Positions 22,067-31,425 of a stretch of 64,000 nucleotides of DNA are shown here, one piece after another (the first letter of the stretch is position 1; each line of letters starts with the position of its first letter). The translations under genes and the position numbers were made by a program. The notes below the pieces were generated by a model, which saw only the letters and a program-made list of their open reading frames with translations, did no database searches and was not told the origin of the DNA. The DNA lies in contig NZ_CAMEFX010000002.1 in NCBI RefSeq assembly GCF_945915845.1, positions 62,001 to 126,000 of the forward strand, given 5' to 3'. This DNA is from an uncultured Actinobacillus sp. (GTDB taxonomy: Bacteria; Pseudomonadota; Gammaproteobacteria; Enterobacterales; Pasteurellaceae).

Positions 22067-22086
22067 TACTGTATTTAAAAATAGTT
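22067..22086 (-). promoter_or_regulatory. LexA-box-like sequence upstream of the UmuD-like gene
   Basis: TACTGTATTTAAAAATAGTT resembles the LexA consensus CTGT-N8-ACAG with one core mismatch; it overlaps a minus-strand TATTAT. A weaker candidate is CTGT-N8-CGTC at 22004-22019. Confidence 0.35.
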
Positions 22087-22222
22087 CGTCAATAATTTTT
22101 TTGATCTTTTTTAGATATTTTCTTGTCATTGCAATAAATTTGCAATTTTCAGTTTCTTTTATATGAAATTTGAGCTATCTTTAAGTTTCCGTTGGATCTT
22201 ATGATCCTTGTGTTCAACAGAC

Positions 22223-22238
22223 AAGCAAACGCTTGCGT
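22223..22238 (+). promoter_or_regulatory. PurR-box-like palindrome before sstT
   Basis: AAGCAAACGCTTGCGT matches the PurR operator consensus ACGCAAACGTTTGCGT at 14 of 16 positions. It ends 18 bases before the sstT ATG, where a bound repressor would block transcription or early elongation. Confidence 0.45.
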
Positions 22239-22256
22239 AACCTATGTGATTTAATT

Positions 22257-23501
22257 ATGGCTAGTTCACGTTTTATTTCTCTCTTTTTCCACGGCAGTTT
22301 GGTCAAACGCATTCTCGTGGGGCTTATTCTTGGTATTCTTACTGCATTAATCAGCCCAAATTTAGAGCCTGTTTTTGGTTTTAATTTAGCTGAGAAAGTG
22401 GGGCTTCTTGGTGCGTTATTTGTCAAAGGATTACGTGCTGTTGCACCTATTTTAATCTTTGTCCTTGTTATTGCAGCGATTGCGAATAAAAAAGTTGGCT
22501 CAAAAAGCAATATGAAAGATATTGTTGTTCTTTATGTCATTGGTACATTCGGTGCTTCGGTTATTGCCGTACTCGCTAGCTTCTTATTTCCAATGTATAT
22601 TCCATTATCTACCGCGGCAGACTCTCTCTCTCCGCCGGGAAGCGTGACAGAGGTTTTTGCTGTTGTGATTTCTAATATTTTTGCTAATCCGATTGAAGCT
22701 ATTGCAACGAGTAACTTCATTGGTATTTTAGCTTGGGCAATTGCTTTAGGTCTTGCTCTACGCCACGCGGCAGATACGACTAAAAATGCGTTTAATGATT
22801 TTGCTGAAGCTGTATCAAAAATTGTTCACCTCGTGATCAGTCTTGCTCCATTTGGTATTTTCGGTTTAGTAGCTTCAACTTTAGCAGATAAAGGCTTAAG
22901 CGCACTTTTAGATTATGGTCATTTATTACTTGTTTTATTAGGCGCAATGTTCTTTGTAGCCTTTGTTGTTAACCCAATTATTGTTTATTGGAAAATTCGC
23001 CGTAATCCATATCCATTAGTGTGGAAATGTATTAGTGTGAGTGGCTTAACGGCTTTCTTTACTCGTAGTTCAGCGGCAAATATTCCGGTTAATATCGATT
23101 TAGCAGAAGAATTAGGTTTGGATGAAGAAACTTATTCTGTTTCTATTCCATTAGGGGCAACCATTAATATGGCTGGGGCGGCGATTACGATTACCGTATT
23201 AACCTTAGCCGCGGTGCAAACTTTAGGTATTCCGGTATCGATCCCTACAGCCATTTTATTAAGCGTTGTTTCCGCCGTTTGTGCTTGCGGTGCGTCAGGT
23301 GTGGCCGGTGGTTCATTGCTATTAATTCCATTAGCTTGTAGCTTATTTGGTATTAGTGGAGATGTAGCCGCACAAGTGATTGCTGTGGGTTTTGTGATTG
23401 GTGTATTACAAGATTCAACTGAAACCGCCTTGAACTCATCAACAGACGTATTATTTACGGCGGCGGTTTGTATGGCAGAAGAGCGTAAAAATAACGCCTA
23501 A
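22257..23501 (+). CDS. sstT: Serine/threonine:Na+ symporter SstT
   Basis: Sodium-coupled importer of serine and threonine, dicarboxylate/amino acid:cation symporter family. From the ATG at 22257 ([20 protein letters not shown], as in the family) it has 414 residues with eight or so helices and the re-entrant serine-rich loop [17 protein letters not shown] plus the [17 protein letters not shown] motif that bind Na+ and substrate. The upstream TTG frame extension has no support. The ribosome site is weak. A PurR-like palindrome lies just upstream. Confidence 0.93.
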   Translation: MASSRFISLFFHGSLVKRILVGLILGILTALISPNLEPVFGFNLAEKVGLLGALFVKGLRAVAPILIFVLVIAAIANKKVGSKSNMKDIVVLYVIGTFGASVIAVLASFLFPMYIPLSTAADSLSPPGSVTEVFAVVISNIFANPIEAIATSNFIGILAWAIALGLALRHAADTTKNAFNDFAEAVSKIVHLVISLAPFGIFGLVASTLADKGLSALLDYGHLLLVLLGAMFFVAFVVNPIIVYWKIRRNPYPLVWKCISVSGLTAFFTRSSAANIPVNIDLAEELGLDEETYSVSIPLGATINMAGAAITITVLTLAAVQTLGIPVSIPTAILLSVVSAVCACGASGVAGGSLLLIPLACSLFGISGDVAAQVIAVGFVIGVLQDSTETALNSSTDVLFTAAVCMAEERKNNA

Positions 23502-23514
23502 TTGATTGGTTTTG

Positions 23515-23551
23515 AAAAGCGGCTTCAGTGATGACTGTGGTCGCTTTTTTT
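23515..23551 (+). terminator. Terminator after sstT
   Basis: AAAAGCGGC (23515-23523) pairs with GTCGCTTTT (23540-23548) with one wobble, followed by TTT. Confidence 0.75.
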
Positions 23552-23586
23552 ATCCCTTAAATTCTGAATATCAGCAGGATACACTT

Positions 23587-25032
23587 ATGTTACATATTGA
23601 AAATGCACAATTTAAATTACATCAAAATCGTTTCTTAAATTTACCGCACTTTATCATTCAGCCAAAAGATTACTGGGTTGTAATTGGCAGTAATGGTAGT
23701 GGTAAAACCGCTTTTTCTTTAGCATTAAAAGGCGATCTTCCTGTTTATTCAGGCGAATATCAAAATCAGTTTTGTCGTATCAGTTTGCTTTCCTTTGAAC
23801 AGCAACAACGCCTTTTAGAACAAACCTTTAAAGCGCGTAATAATGATATGGTCAGCCCTGATGATTTTGGTAAAACTGCTCGCCAAATGATCTTAAATGG
23901 GTCAGAAAATCATGTACTTTGTCATAAATATGCGGAGTATTTACATATTTCGTCGTTACTAGATCGTCCATTTATGCAACTTTCTACAGGAGAGAGTAGA
24001 AAAGTGTTATTGGCTCAAGCTTTAGTGAGCGATCCTGATTTGCTGATTTTAGATGAACCTTTTGAAGGGTTAGATCATCAATCTGTACAGGATTGGACAG
24101 CCTTGCTTCATCAACTCCGAGAAAAAATGGCATTGGTGTTGATTGTTAATCGCTTTGGCGATATTCCAAGTGCGGCGGAAAAGATTGCTATTTTGGATAA
24201 TCTCGAATTAATTTTGCAAGGTGAACGTCAACAGATTGAACAACAGAGTATTTTTCGGCAATTACAATATGCGGAAACGGCATTAGATGTGGCGTTGCCT
24301 GAAAGTGCTATTCCGAAAATAAAACTACCAGAAAATCAACCGCACTTTGAGCTACAAAATGTCAATATTCAATGCGGTGATAAACGTATTCTTAATAACC
24401 TTTCTTGGCGCGTGGAACCGAAGCAACATTGGTGGATTAAAGGCCCTAATGGCGCAGGAAAATCTACCTTATTGTCATTGATTACCGGTGATCATCCACA
24501 AGCCTTTAGTAATCACGTCATCTTGTTTGGTCAACAGCGTGGAAGTGGTGAAACCATTTGGGATATAAAATCGAAGATAGGTTATGTCAGCAGTCAATTG
24601 CATATGGATTATCGTGTGAATAGTTCAGCATTAGATGTGATCCTATCTGGCTTTTTTGACAGTATTGGGGTTTATCAGCAAATACCTGATGCGTTACGTA
24701 TAAAAGCTATGCAATGGCTTTCTCGTCTTAATTTAACCGAACTCGCGAAAAAGCCTTTTCGTTCCTTATCTTGGGGGCAGCAACGGTTGTTGTTGATTAC
24801 GCGTGCGATGGTAAAACATCCCCCTGTGTTAATTTTGGATGAACCGTTGCAAGGATTGGATGGGGTAAATCGTAAACTGGTGAAAAGTTTTATCGATCAA
24901 CTTGTGACCAATAGTGAAACACAGTTGCTCTTTGTTTCTCACCAAGATCAGGATGCGCCAAGTTGTATTACTCATGTATTTGAATTTGTCCCCGAAAAGG
25001 ATGGCTATAAGTATGTGCAAAGTGCGGTGTAA
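23587..25032 (+). CDS. modF: ModF-like double ABC ATP-binding protein
   Basis: A 481-residue protein with two ABC ATPase domains in tandem and no membrane part, as in ModF (PhrA), linked in E. coli to molybdate metabolism but with unclear role. Domain 1: Walker A GSNGSGKTA, signature LSTGES, Walker B LLILDEP. Domain 2: Walker A GPNGAGKST, a LSWGQQ signature and VLILDEPLQGLDG. The ATG at 23587 (GCAGGATACACTT upstream) is chosen over the frame start at 23506, which runs through the sstT terminator. No modABC genes are nearby. Confidence 0.83.
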   Translation: MLHIENAQFKLHQNRFLNLPHFIIQPKDYWVVIGSNGSGKTAFSLALKGDLPVYSGEYQNQFCRISLLSFEQQQRLLEQTFKARNNDMVSPDDFGKTARQMILNGSENHVLCHKYAEYLHISSLLDRPFMQLSTGESRKVLLAQALVSDPDLLILDEPFEGLDHQSVQDWTALLHQLREKMALVLIVNRFGDIPSAAEKIAILDNLELILQGERQQIEQQSIFRQLQYAETALDVALPESAIPKIKLPENQPHFELQNVNIQCGDKRILNNLSWRVEPKQHWWIKGPNGAGKSTLLSLITGDHPQAFSNHVILFGQQRGSGETIWDIKSKIGYVSSQLHMDYRVNSSALDVILSGFFDSIGVYQQIPDALRIKAMQWLSRLNLTELAKKPFRSLSWGQQRLLLITRAMVKHPPVLILDEPLQGLDGVNRKLVKSFIDQLVTNSETQLLFVSHQDQDAPSCITHVFEFVPEKDGYKYVQSAV

Positions 25033-25080
25033 TTTGTTATAGTTTTTACGTCAATTTAACAATTCAACAAGGAGTTTGAC

Positions 25081-25992
25081 ATGGAAGAGCTTCCAATTGC
25101 AACGTTAGTCTTTATTGTGCTTGTGGTCTTTGTGCTTTATTCCACAGTAAAAGCTGTGCCACAGGGTTATCATTGGACCATTGAACGTTTTGGGCGTTAT
25201 ACAAAAACCTTAACACCGGGATTAAATTTTGTGGTGCCTTTTGTGGATCGCGTTGGGCGCAAAATTAATATGATGGAACAGGTGTTAGATATTCCATCGC
25301 AAGAAGTGATTTCTAAAGATAACGCGAATGTGTCCATTGATGCAGTATGTTTCGTGCAAGTGATAGATGCTCGCAGTGCGGCTTATGAAGTCAATCACCT
25401 TGAACAAGCTATTATTAATTTGGTGATGACGAATATTCGTACGGTATTAGGGGGAATGGAATTAGACGAAATGCTATCACAACGGGATAGTATTAACGGT
25501 CGTTTGCTTTCCATTGTGGATGAAGCCACTAATCCTTGGGGCATTAAAGTAACACGTATTGAAATCCGTGACGTGCGTCCGCCGCGTGAATTAAGTGAAG
25601 CGATGAATGCGCAAATGAAAGCAGAACGTAATAAACGTGCAGAAATCTTGGAAGCGGAAGGGGTGCGCCAAGCACAGATTTTACGCGCTGAAGGGGAAAA
25701 ACAATCGCGTATTTTAAAAGCTGAAGGGGAAAAACAAGAAGCTATTTTGCAGGCAGAAGCCCGTGAACGCGCGGCGGAAGCAGAAGCGAAAGCGACACAA
25801 ATGGTTTCTGATGCGATTGCAAACGGTGATACCAAAGCAATTAATTATTTTATTGCACAAAAATATACGGAAGCGTTGAAAGAAATTGGTGGATCGGATA
25901 ATAGCAAAGTCGTGTTAATGCCGCTTGAAGCCGGGAATCTCATAGGTTCAGTGGCGGGTATTGCAGAGCTGTTAAAAGGCGATAAAAAATAA
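25081..25992 (+). CDS. qmcA: SPFH/band 7 membrane protein QmcA
   Basis: Stomatin/paraslipin-type protein anchored by one N-terminal helix (about residues 6-24, [17 protein letters not shown]), followed by the SPFH domain ([22 protein letters not shown]) and a long Ala/Glu-rich coiled coil ([20 protein letters not shown] with repeats of AEGEKQ). In E. coli QmcA is linked to quality control by FtsH. Its 303 residues are normal. A NfeD-like gene follows at once, the classic pairing. Confidence 0.92.
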   Translation: MEELPIATLVFIVLVVFVLYSTVKAVPQGYHWTIERFGRYTKTLTPGLNFVVPFVDRVGRKINMMEQVLDIPSQEVISKDNANVSIDAVCFVQVIDARSAAYEVNHLEQAIINLVMTNIRTVLGGMELDEMLSQRDSINGRLLSIVDEATNPWGIKVTRIEIRDVRPPRELSEAMNAQMKAERNKRAEILEAEGVRQAQILRAEGEKQSRILKAEGEKQEAILQAEARERAAEAEAKATQMVSDAIANGDTKAINYFIAQKYTEALKEIGGSDNSKVVLMPLEAGNLIGSVAGIAELLKGDKK

Positions 25993-26001
25993 GGATTGTT
26001 T

Positions 26002-26463
26002 ATGGACATGTTTTCTGCACAATGGTTTTCCACATGGACAGAATGGCATTGGCTGATTTTAGGTTTCGTATTGCTTATCGCTGAAATTGTGGTTCCGGGC
26101 ATTTTTCTTCTTTGGTGGGGCTTGGCGGCGATTGTTATGGCGGCGTTAGTGGCATTAATTCCGTCTATATCGTTGACTACGGTTGGTATTCTTTACGCGA
26201 TTTTAGCGACAATTTTAAGTGTGATTTGGTGGAAATATCAACATAGCCGAGATAAAGAAGATGATCAACAATCTGTCCTAAATCAACGAGATCACGCTTT
26301 AATTGGTGCTAAAGGTGTCGTTGAAGATATGGCGGCAAATGGTATCGGGCGTGGACGCTTTGGTGATACGACTTGGCGTATTCAAGGTGAAGATTTGCAG
26401 GTTGGAGATCGTGTAACAGTAAAAAGCGTTCAAGGCATTACATTAACGGTAGAGAAGTTTTAA
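26002..26463 (+). CDS. NfeD-like membrane protein (YbbJ type)
   Basis: A 153-residue partner of the upstream SPFH protein. Three or four hydrophobic helices fill residues 12-75 and a small OB-fold domain ends the protein (ALIGAKGVVEDMAANGIGRGRFGDTTWRIQ...GDRVTVKSVQGITLTVEKF). The ATG at 26002 follows AAGGA, which overlaps the qmcA stop; a TTG at 25996 is too close to that site. Translation is probably coupled with qmcA. Confidence 0.9.
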   Translation: MDMFSAQWFSTWTEWHWLILGFVLLIAEIVVPGIFLLWWGLAAIVMAALVALIPSISLTTVGILYAILATILSVIWWKYQHSRDKEDDQQSVLNQRDHALIGAKGVVEDMAANGIGRGRFGDTTWRIQGEDLQVGDRVTVKSVQGITLTVEKF

Positions 26464-26483
26464 TGCATTGGAAATGCTTGCGT

Positions 26484-26522
26484 TATGAGATGCGTATTGC
26501 GTTTGTTCAATGCGTATCTCAT
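26484..26522 (+). terminator. Hairpin after the NfeD-like gene
   Basis: ATGAGATGCGTATTG pairs with CAATGCGTATCTCAT over 15 bases with two wobbles. T-run is weak (AAGTGCCTTTT). Confidence 0.55.
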
Positions 26523-26545
26523 TAAGTGCCTTTTAGGAAAACTTT

Positions 26546-27127
26546 ATGAAGAATCATTTAATTATTTTTGCTCACCCCAATCAAAACAGCTTTACCCGAG
26601 CGATGGTTGATCGCGTGATTGCAGCAAGTGAACAAGCTGGGGCGAATGTTATCCTTCGCGATCTTTATGAGATGAATTTTAACCCCGTGCTAAGTGCGGT
26701 TGAAATGAAAGGTGAATTGCCCTCGGACATTTTGCAGGAACAGCAATATATTCGTGATGCGGACTTGATAACCTTCATTTATCCTTTGTGGTGGATGGGG
26801 TTTCCTGCAATTTTAAAAGGCTATTTGGATCGCGTGTTAAGTCATGGGTTTGCTTACAAAACCGATGCGAATGGATCGGTGGGATTGCTTTCAGACAAGA
26901 AAATTCAGCAATTCATTAATATGGGCAGTGCTCAAGCAGAATATCAGGCAAATGGTTATGCACAAGGATTAGATATTTGTTTAGTGAATGGATTATTTAA
27001 TTTTTGTGGTATTACGAATATTGACCATCGTTTATTTGGTCGCTTATATGGTATTACGGACGCAGAACGTCAAGCAATGCTAGAGGAAGCAGCCGACAAA
27101 ACTTTGAAAAATTTAACCGCGGTTTAA
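26546..27127 (+). CDS. Flavodoxin-fold NAD(P)H oxidoreductase (KefF/quinone reductase family)
   Basis: A 193-residue FMN-binding reductase of the NAD(P)H dehydrogenase (quinone)/KefF family. Visible motifs: the phosphate loop AHPNQNSFTRAM near the N-terminus and the flavin-contacting TFIYPLWWMGFPAILKGYLDRVL. No kefC gene is adjacent, so an ancillary role in potassium efflux is unlikely; quinone or electrophile reduction is the best guess. Convergent with pepA, sharing a terminator. Confidence 0.82.
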   Translation: MKNHLIIFAHPNQNSFTRAMVDRVIAASEQAGANVILRDLYEMNFNPVLSAVEMKGELPSDILQEQQYIRDADLITFIYPLWWMGFPAILKGYLDRVLSHGFAYKTDANGSVGLLSDKKIQQFINMGSAQAEYQANGYAQGLDICLVNGLFNFCGITNIDHRLFGRLYGITDAERQAMLEEAADKTLKNLTAV

Positions 27128-27136
27128 GGCAAAATA

Positions 27137-27160
27137 AAAGGGCAAAGTGATTTGCCCTTT
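27137..27160. terminator. Bidirectional terminator between the oxidoreductase gene and pepA
   Basis: Perfect 10-base stem AAAGGGCAAA / TTTGCCCTTT with a GTGA loop and T/A runs on both sides. Confidence 0.9.
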
Positions 27161-27170
27161 TGTATGCGCC

Positions 27171-28625
27171 CTATTGACATTGATTGATTAAGAATTGCGT
27201 CAATAAGCCTACCGGTCTTCCTGTTGCCCCTTTGTTTGCCCCTTGCAACCACGCTGTTCCGGCAATATCTAAATGCGCCCAGCGATATTTTTTCGTGAAG
27301 TTCGATAAAAATGCACCGGCAGTAATCGCACCGCCCCAGCGTCCACCAATATTGGCAAGATCGGCAAATGGAGATTTAAGCTGTTCTTGATATTCTTCGC
27401 TTAATGGCAAACGCCAGGCTTTATCTTGGGTTTGTTGTGAGGCCTGAAATAGTGCATCAGCGAGTGCATCATCGGTTGCAACCAAGCCGCTATTGTGTTG
27501 ACCTAAGGCGACTACACAAGCCCCTGTTAGGGTGGCGACATCAATCACACATTCTGGTTCAAAGCGTTCCACATAGGTTAAGGTATCACATAAAACTAAA
27601 CGTCCTTCCGCATCCGTATTCAGCACTTCAACCGTGAGTCCATTCATGGTGGTCAAAATATCCCCCGGGCGATAGGCATTGCCATCCGGTAAGTTTTCAC
27701 AACCGGCTAACACACCAATAACATTTAGTGGTAATTGCAATTCGACCAAAGCATTCATTACTCCATAAATGGATGCCGCACCGCACATGTCGTATTTCAT
27801 TTCATCCATTTCTGCGGCCGGTTTTAGTGAAATACCACCGGCATCAAAGGTTAAGCCCTTGCCCACTAATACAATCGGTTTGGCATTGGGATTAGGGTGA
27901 TTACGGTATTCCATAATCGCAAGTTGCGCTTCATTTTTAGAACCTTGAGATACGCCTAAGTAGGCATTCATCCCTAATTCAGCCATTTCTTTTTCACCTA
28001 GCACGGTGGTTTTAATAAGTGCGGTACGTTTTTCCAATGTTTTGGCTTGTTCCGCTAAATATTTCGGGTTGCATACGTTTGGTGGGCAATTGGCGACATC
28101 ACGGGCTAATTTAACTCCTAATGCCACGGCACAAGCCTGTTGAATAGCACGTTGAACCTCTTCTGTTTCTATCCCCAAAAAGATCTCATCTAAGCTTAAT
28201 TCATCGGCTTTTTTGCTTTTGAATTGATCAAACGCATAGTTTTCTGCTTCAATCGTTTCAATAGCAAAACGTATATTCCAATAGAGATCGCGATCTTTGA
28301 TTTGTACATCAGTGAGCCCATTAAAAACCGTTTTAGCAGCAGTTGTTTTGGTCGCTTGGAACGCTTTTTGTACCATTTGTTTAAATTGGTGTTCTGTTAT
28401 TTCCTGTGGTTTACCTGCACCAACTAATAAAATACGTTGTGAACCTTGGCGCAAGAGCGCGGTTTCACCAATTTTCCCCGAAATTTCACCGCACTGAATT
28501 AGTGCGCTAATTTCGCCTTGTGCATCGAATTGTTGAGCGTTTTTTGACAACACGCCCTCTTCAAAAATGGTTACCCATACCATATCGGCAGTATTAAGTG
28601 CGGTTAAATTTGATGAATATTTCAT
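27171..28625 (-). CDS. pepA: Leucyl aminopeptidase PepA (M17)
   Basis: Hexameric two-metal aminopeptidase removing N-terminal residues; in E. coli it also acts as a DNA-binding accessory factor. It has 484 residues. Metal and catalytic motifs: [26 protein letters not shown] and the family signature [12 protein letters not shown]. It is divergent from lptF, as I recall for pepA (HI1705) and HI1704 in H. influenzae. Confidence 0.95.
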   Translation of the reverse strand: MKYSSNLTALNTADMVWVTIFEEGVLSKNAQQFDAQGEISALIQCGEISGKIGETALLRQGSQRILLVGAGKPQEITEHQFKQMVQKAFQATKTTAAKTVFNGLTDVQIKDRDLYWNIRFAIETIEAENYAFDQFKSKKADELSLDEIFLGIETEEVQRAIQQACAVALGVKLARDVANCPPNVCNPKYLAEQAKTLEKRTALIKTTVLGEKEMAELGMNAYLGVSQGSKNEAQLAIMEYRNHPNPNAKPIVLVGKGLTFDAGGISLKPAAEMDEMKYDMCGAASIYGVMNALVELQLPLNVIGVLAGCENLPDGNAYRPGDILTTMNGLTVEVLNTDAEGRLVLCDTLTYVERFEPECVIDVATLTGACVVALGQHNSGLVATDDALADALFQASQQTQDKAWRLPLSEEYQEQLKSPFADLANIGGRWGGAITAGAFLSNFTKKYRWAHLDIAGTAWLQGANKGATGRPVGLLTQFLINQCQ

Positions 28626-28759
28626 ATTCCTTCCTACTATTTTTACATATGAAAATAAGCTATTATAAGCGGCTAAATTTGACTGAACTTCATCACTTAT
28701 GAAGTGCGGTCATAAAATGAATGAAATTCAACTAAATTGCAAGCGGAAAAACAGATAAC

Positions 28760-29857
28760 GTGATTTTAACCAAGTATTTAACCAAAGAAGTTTTCAAAAC
28801 ACAGGTTGCTATCTTATTTATTTTATTGCTAATTTTCTTTTGTCAGCAACTTGTGCGCGTATTGGGTTCAGCGGCAAGCGGCAATGTGCCGGCTGATCTG
28901 GTCATGTCATTATTAGGATTGGGCATGCCAACAATGGCACAATTAATGTTGCCGCTGTGTTTGTTTATTGCGCTGTTGTTAACTTTAGGGCGTTTATATG
29001 CAGAAAGTGAAATCACAGTGATGCGCGCTTGTGGCGTAGGTTCTCGCATTTTGGTGAAAGTCGCATTGATGCTTTCATTTTTTACAGGGGCATTAGCGGC
29101 TTATAATGCCTTTTGGATTTCCCCTTGGGCAATTAAAAAACAAGCAGAGATTATTGATGATGCAAAAGCGAATCCTAAAATGTCCGCACTTTCTGCCGGG
29201 CAATTTATGACATCCAATAACAATGATTTTGTTTTATTTATCAACCAGATTGAAAATAATCAAATTAAAGATGTCTATTTATTTCAAACCAAAGAAAAAG
29301 CCAACTCAAAACCTTCTGTGATTACCGCAGAAAAAGGTGAATTAAAATCTTTGCCGAATGGAGATCAAATTTTAAATCTACAAAATAGTCAGCGTGTGGA
29401 AGGTTCGGTGGCGTTGCCTGATTTTCGTATTACTCATTTTGAAGAGTATCAAGCTTATTTAGGCTATCAAGCGACTAATAGTGAAAGTTCCGAAGCTGAA
29501 ACCTTGACTTTCAACGAGCTGTTAAAGGGAAAAACACCTGCTATGAAAGCGGAGTTTCATTGGCGTATCGTGTTGGTGATTGCTGTCCCATTAATGGCAT
29601 TAATTGCCGTTCCACTAAGTCGTGTTAACCCTCGTCAAGGGCGTTTTGCCAAGATGTTACCTGCATTGATGTTATATCTCATTTATTTTCTAGCACAAAG
29701 TTCATTAAAATCAGCAGGAGGGGCCAATAAACTTGATGCGAGCATTTTTATGCCTTTAGTGAGTATCTTATTCTTTATGATTGGGGTGATATTAAATAGC
29801 TGGGAAAGTGCTTTTATGTATAAAATTCGTAATCTGTTTAGCCGTAAAGTTGCGTAA
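28760..29857 (+). CDS. lptF: LPS export ABC transporter permease LptF
   Basis: With LptG forms the membrane part of LptB2FG, which extracts lipopolysaccharide from the inner membrane toward the LptC-A-D bridge. The 365 residues start at GTG ([15 protein letters not shown]), the start matching the family; no ATG lies upstream in frame. Two blocks of three helices flank a periplasmic beta-jellyroll-like region (about residues 130-265). It ends 9 bases before lptG. Confidence 0.93.
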   Translation: MILTKYLTKEVFKTQVAILFILLLIFFCQQLVRVLGSAASGNVPADLVMSLLGLGMPTMAQLMLPLCLFIALLLTLGRLYAESEITVMRACGVGSRILVKVALMLSFFTGALAAYNAFWISPWAIKKQAEIIDDAKANPKMSALSAGQFMTSNNNDFVLFINQIENNQIKDVYLFQTKEKANSKPSVITAEKGELKSLPNGDQILNLQNSQRVEGSVALPDFRITHFEEYQAYLGYQATNSESSEAETLTFNELLKGKTPAMKAEFHWRIVLVIAVPLMALIAVPLSRVNPRQGRFAKMLPALMLYLIYFLAQSSLKSAGGANKLDASIFMPLVSILFFMIGVILNSWESAFMYKIRNLFSRKVA

Positions 29858-29866
29858 GGATGACAA

Positions 29867-30934
29867 ATGAATACCTTAGAACGTTATATTGGTAAAAGTA
29901 TTTTAGGGACAATTTTTGCTACGCTGTTCGTGTTAGTCGGTTTGTCTGCCATTATAAAATTTGTCGAACAATTTCGCAGTATTGGGCGTGGCTCGTACGA
30001 TATGCTACAAGCTATCGCTTATACCGTATTAACTATGCCGAAAGATATTGAGACGTTTTTCCCTATGGCGGCATTATTGGGTGCATTGATCGCCTTAGGC
30101 AATTTAGCCAGTCGTAGCGAGTTGGTCGTCATGCAATCGGCAGGATTTTCTCGCTTAAAAATCGGTCTTGCCGTTATGAAAACAGCCTTACCATTGGTTC
30201 TCTTAACTATGGTGATTGGAGAATGGGGGATTCCACAAACAGAACAATATGCACGTGATATGCGCGCAAGAGCGGTGTCTGGTGGCTCAATGATGTCAGT
30301 AAAAAATGGGATTTGGGCAAAAGATGGCAATGATTTTATTTATATACAACAAGTCACTGATAATGCAAATTTAAAAAATATTTATATTTATCATTTTGAC
30401 GATACTCGTCAATTAAAAAGCGTTAGCCATGCTAACAATGCAAACTATACAGGAGAGGTTTGGTCTTTAAAGCAATTAAATACTTCGGAAATTTCGAAAG
30501 AAAAAATTGAAACAAAAAATTACCTTGCTCAAGAATGGAAAACCTCATTAACACCTGATAAATTAGGGATTGTGTCTGTTCGTCCAACCTCGCTTTCTAT
30601 TTCAGGTCTGTCTGAATACATCGCATTTTTAAAACAAACAGGGCAAGACAGCAAAAAATTTGAGCTCACTTATTGGCGTAAATTATTCCAGCCAATTTCT
30701 GTTGGCGTCATGATGATGTTGGCACTTTCTTTTATTTTCGGTCCATTACGTAGCGTGACAGCCGGTGCAAGAATTGTCACAGGTATTTGTTTTGGTTTCT
30801 TTTTCTATGTGGTTAATGAAATTTTTGGACCACTGACCTTAGTTTATAGTGTTACGCCATTAATCGGGGCGTTACTACCAAGTTTGATGTTTTTATTAAT
30901 TACATGGTGGCTATTAAGTCGCAAGCGTGATTAA
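29867..30934 (+). CDS. lptG: LPS export ABC transporter permease LptG
   Basis: Second permease of LptB2FG, 355 residues. N-terminal LERYIGKSILGTIFATLFVLV and the three-helix/periplasmic/three-helix plan mirror LptF. A ribosome site (AAGGATGAC) overlaps the lptF end, so the two are one operon. The operon ends in a hairpin built from an uptake-signal pair. Confidence 0.94.
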   Translation: MNTLERYIGKSILGTIFATLFVLVGLSAIIKFVEQFRSIGRGSYDMLQAIAYTVLTMPKDIETFFPMAALLGALIALGNLASRSELVVMQSAGFSRLKIGLAVMKTALPLVLLTMVIGEWGIPQTEQYARDMRARAVSGGSMMSVKNGIWAKDGNDFIYIQQVTDNANLKNIYIYHFDDTRQLKSVSHANNANYTGEVWSLKQLNTSEISKEKIETKNYLAQEWKTSLTPDKLGIVSVRPTSLSISGLSEYIAFLKQTGQDSKKFELTYWRKLFQPISVGVMMMLALSFIFGPLRSVTAGARIVTGICFGFFFYVVNEIFGPLTLVYSVTPLIGALLPSLMFLLITWWLLSRKRD

Positions 30935-30954
30935 TCAAAAGACGTCAATTTATC

Positions 30955-30990
30955 ACCGCACTTTATGAAATAGCATAAGCGCGGTTAAAT
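30955..30990 (+). terminator. USS-pair hairpin after lptG
   Basis: ACCGCACTTTATG (30955-30967, includes an exact uptake core) pairs with CATAAGCGCGGT (30974-30985) with one mismatch. Inverted uptake-signal pairs are often used as terminators in Haemophilus. Confidence 0.7.
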
Positions 30991-31034
30991 TTGGTGAATT
31001 TTAAAGCGAACAATCACAAATCTAAAATTAATAC

Positions 31035-31062
31035 TTGCAAGCTTTTTTAATCTTCGTATAAT
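31035..31062 (+). promoter_or_regulatory. Promoter of tRNA-Leu
   Basis: TTGCAA (31035-31040), 16-base spacer, TATAAT (31057-31062), about 37 bases before the mature tRNA. Confidence 0.72.
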
Positions 31063-31099
31063 GCATACCAGTTCAACACACGTGATACTTACCAGTGAA

Positions 31100-31186
31100 G
31101 CCTGGGTGGCGAAATTGGTAGACGCAGCGGATTCAAAATCCGCCGCCCTTAAAAGCGTGTCGGTTCGAGTCCGACCCTAGGCACCA
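31100..31186 (+). tRNA. tRNA-Leu (anticodon CAA)
   Basis: 87 bases including the encoded CCA. Acceptor GCCTGGG pairs with CCTAGGC (one wobble). Anticodon loop TTCAAAA gives CAA, reading UUG. It has a long variable arm and the T loop GGTTCGAGTCC, as in class II leucine tRNAs. A perfect 15-base inverted repeat (31083-31097 and 31185-31199) brackets it, overlapping the CCA end, and a terminator follows. A decayed integrase fragment starts about 65 bases downstream. Confidence 0.96.
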
Positions 31187-31205
31187 CTGGTAAGTATCAT
31201 GAATA

Positions 31206-31236
31206 AAAAGCCACTTGGAGAAGTGGCTTTTTTATT
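31206..31236 (+). terminator. Terminator of tRNA-Leu
   Basis: Perfect 11-base stem AAAAGCCACTT / AAGTGGCTTTT with a GGAG loop, then TTATTT. Confidence 0.92.
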
Positions 31237-31252
31237 TACTTTCACCAAATAA

Positions 31253-31425
31253 AAATCAAGTACGCCAAAAGCAAGAACTCAGCGCTATACGGACAGTGAG
31301 ATTGACCGCCTAACATTTTTCTCAGGCTTTGACTATGCCGTTCTTCCAATGACAATACAAAGTCGAGTGGGCGCAGCAATGTTATTTGCCATAGAAACCG
31401 CAATGCGAGCAGGGGAAATTTGCAA
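31253..31425 (+). pseudogene. Tyrosine recombinase (integrase) fragment
   Basis: One plus-strand frame reads RYTDSEIDRL...[23 protein letters not shown], which has the look of the start of a phage-type integrase catalytic domain: the residues around AMRAGEI hold the first catalytic Arg. The N-terminal arm and the rest of the catalytic domain are missing; the frame stays open to 31474 but the likeness ends where the fadD remnant starts (about 31423). Its place next to a tRNA suggests a former element integrated at tRNA-Leu. Confidence 0.7.
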
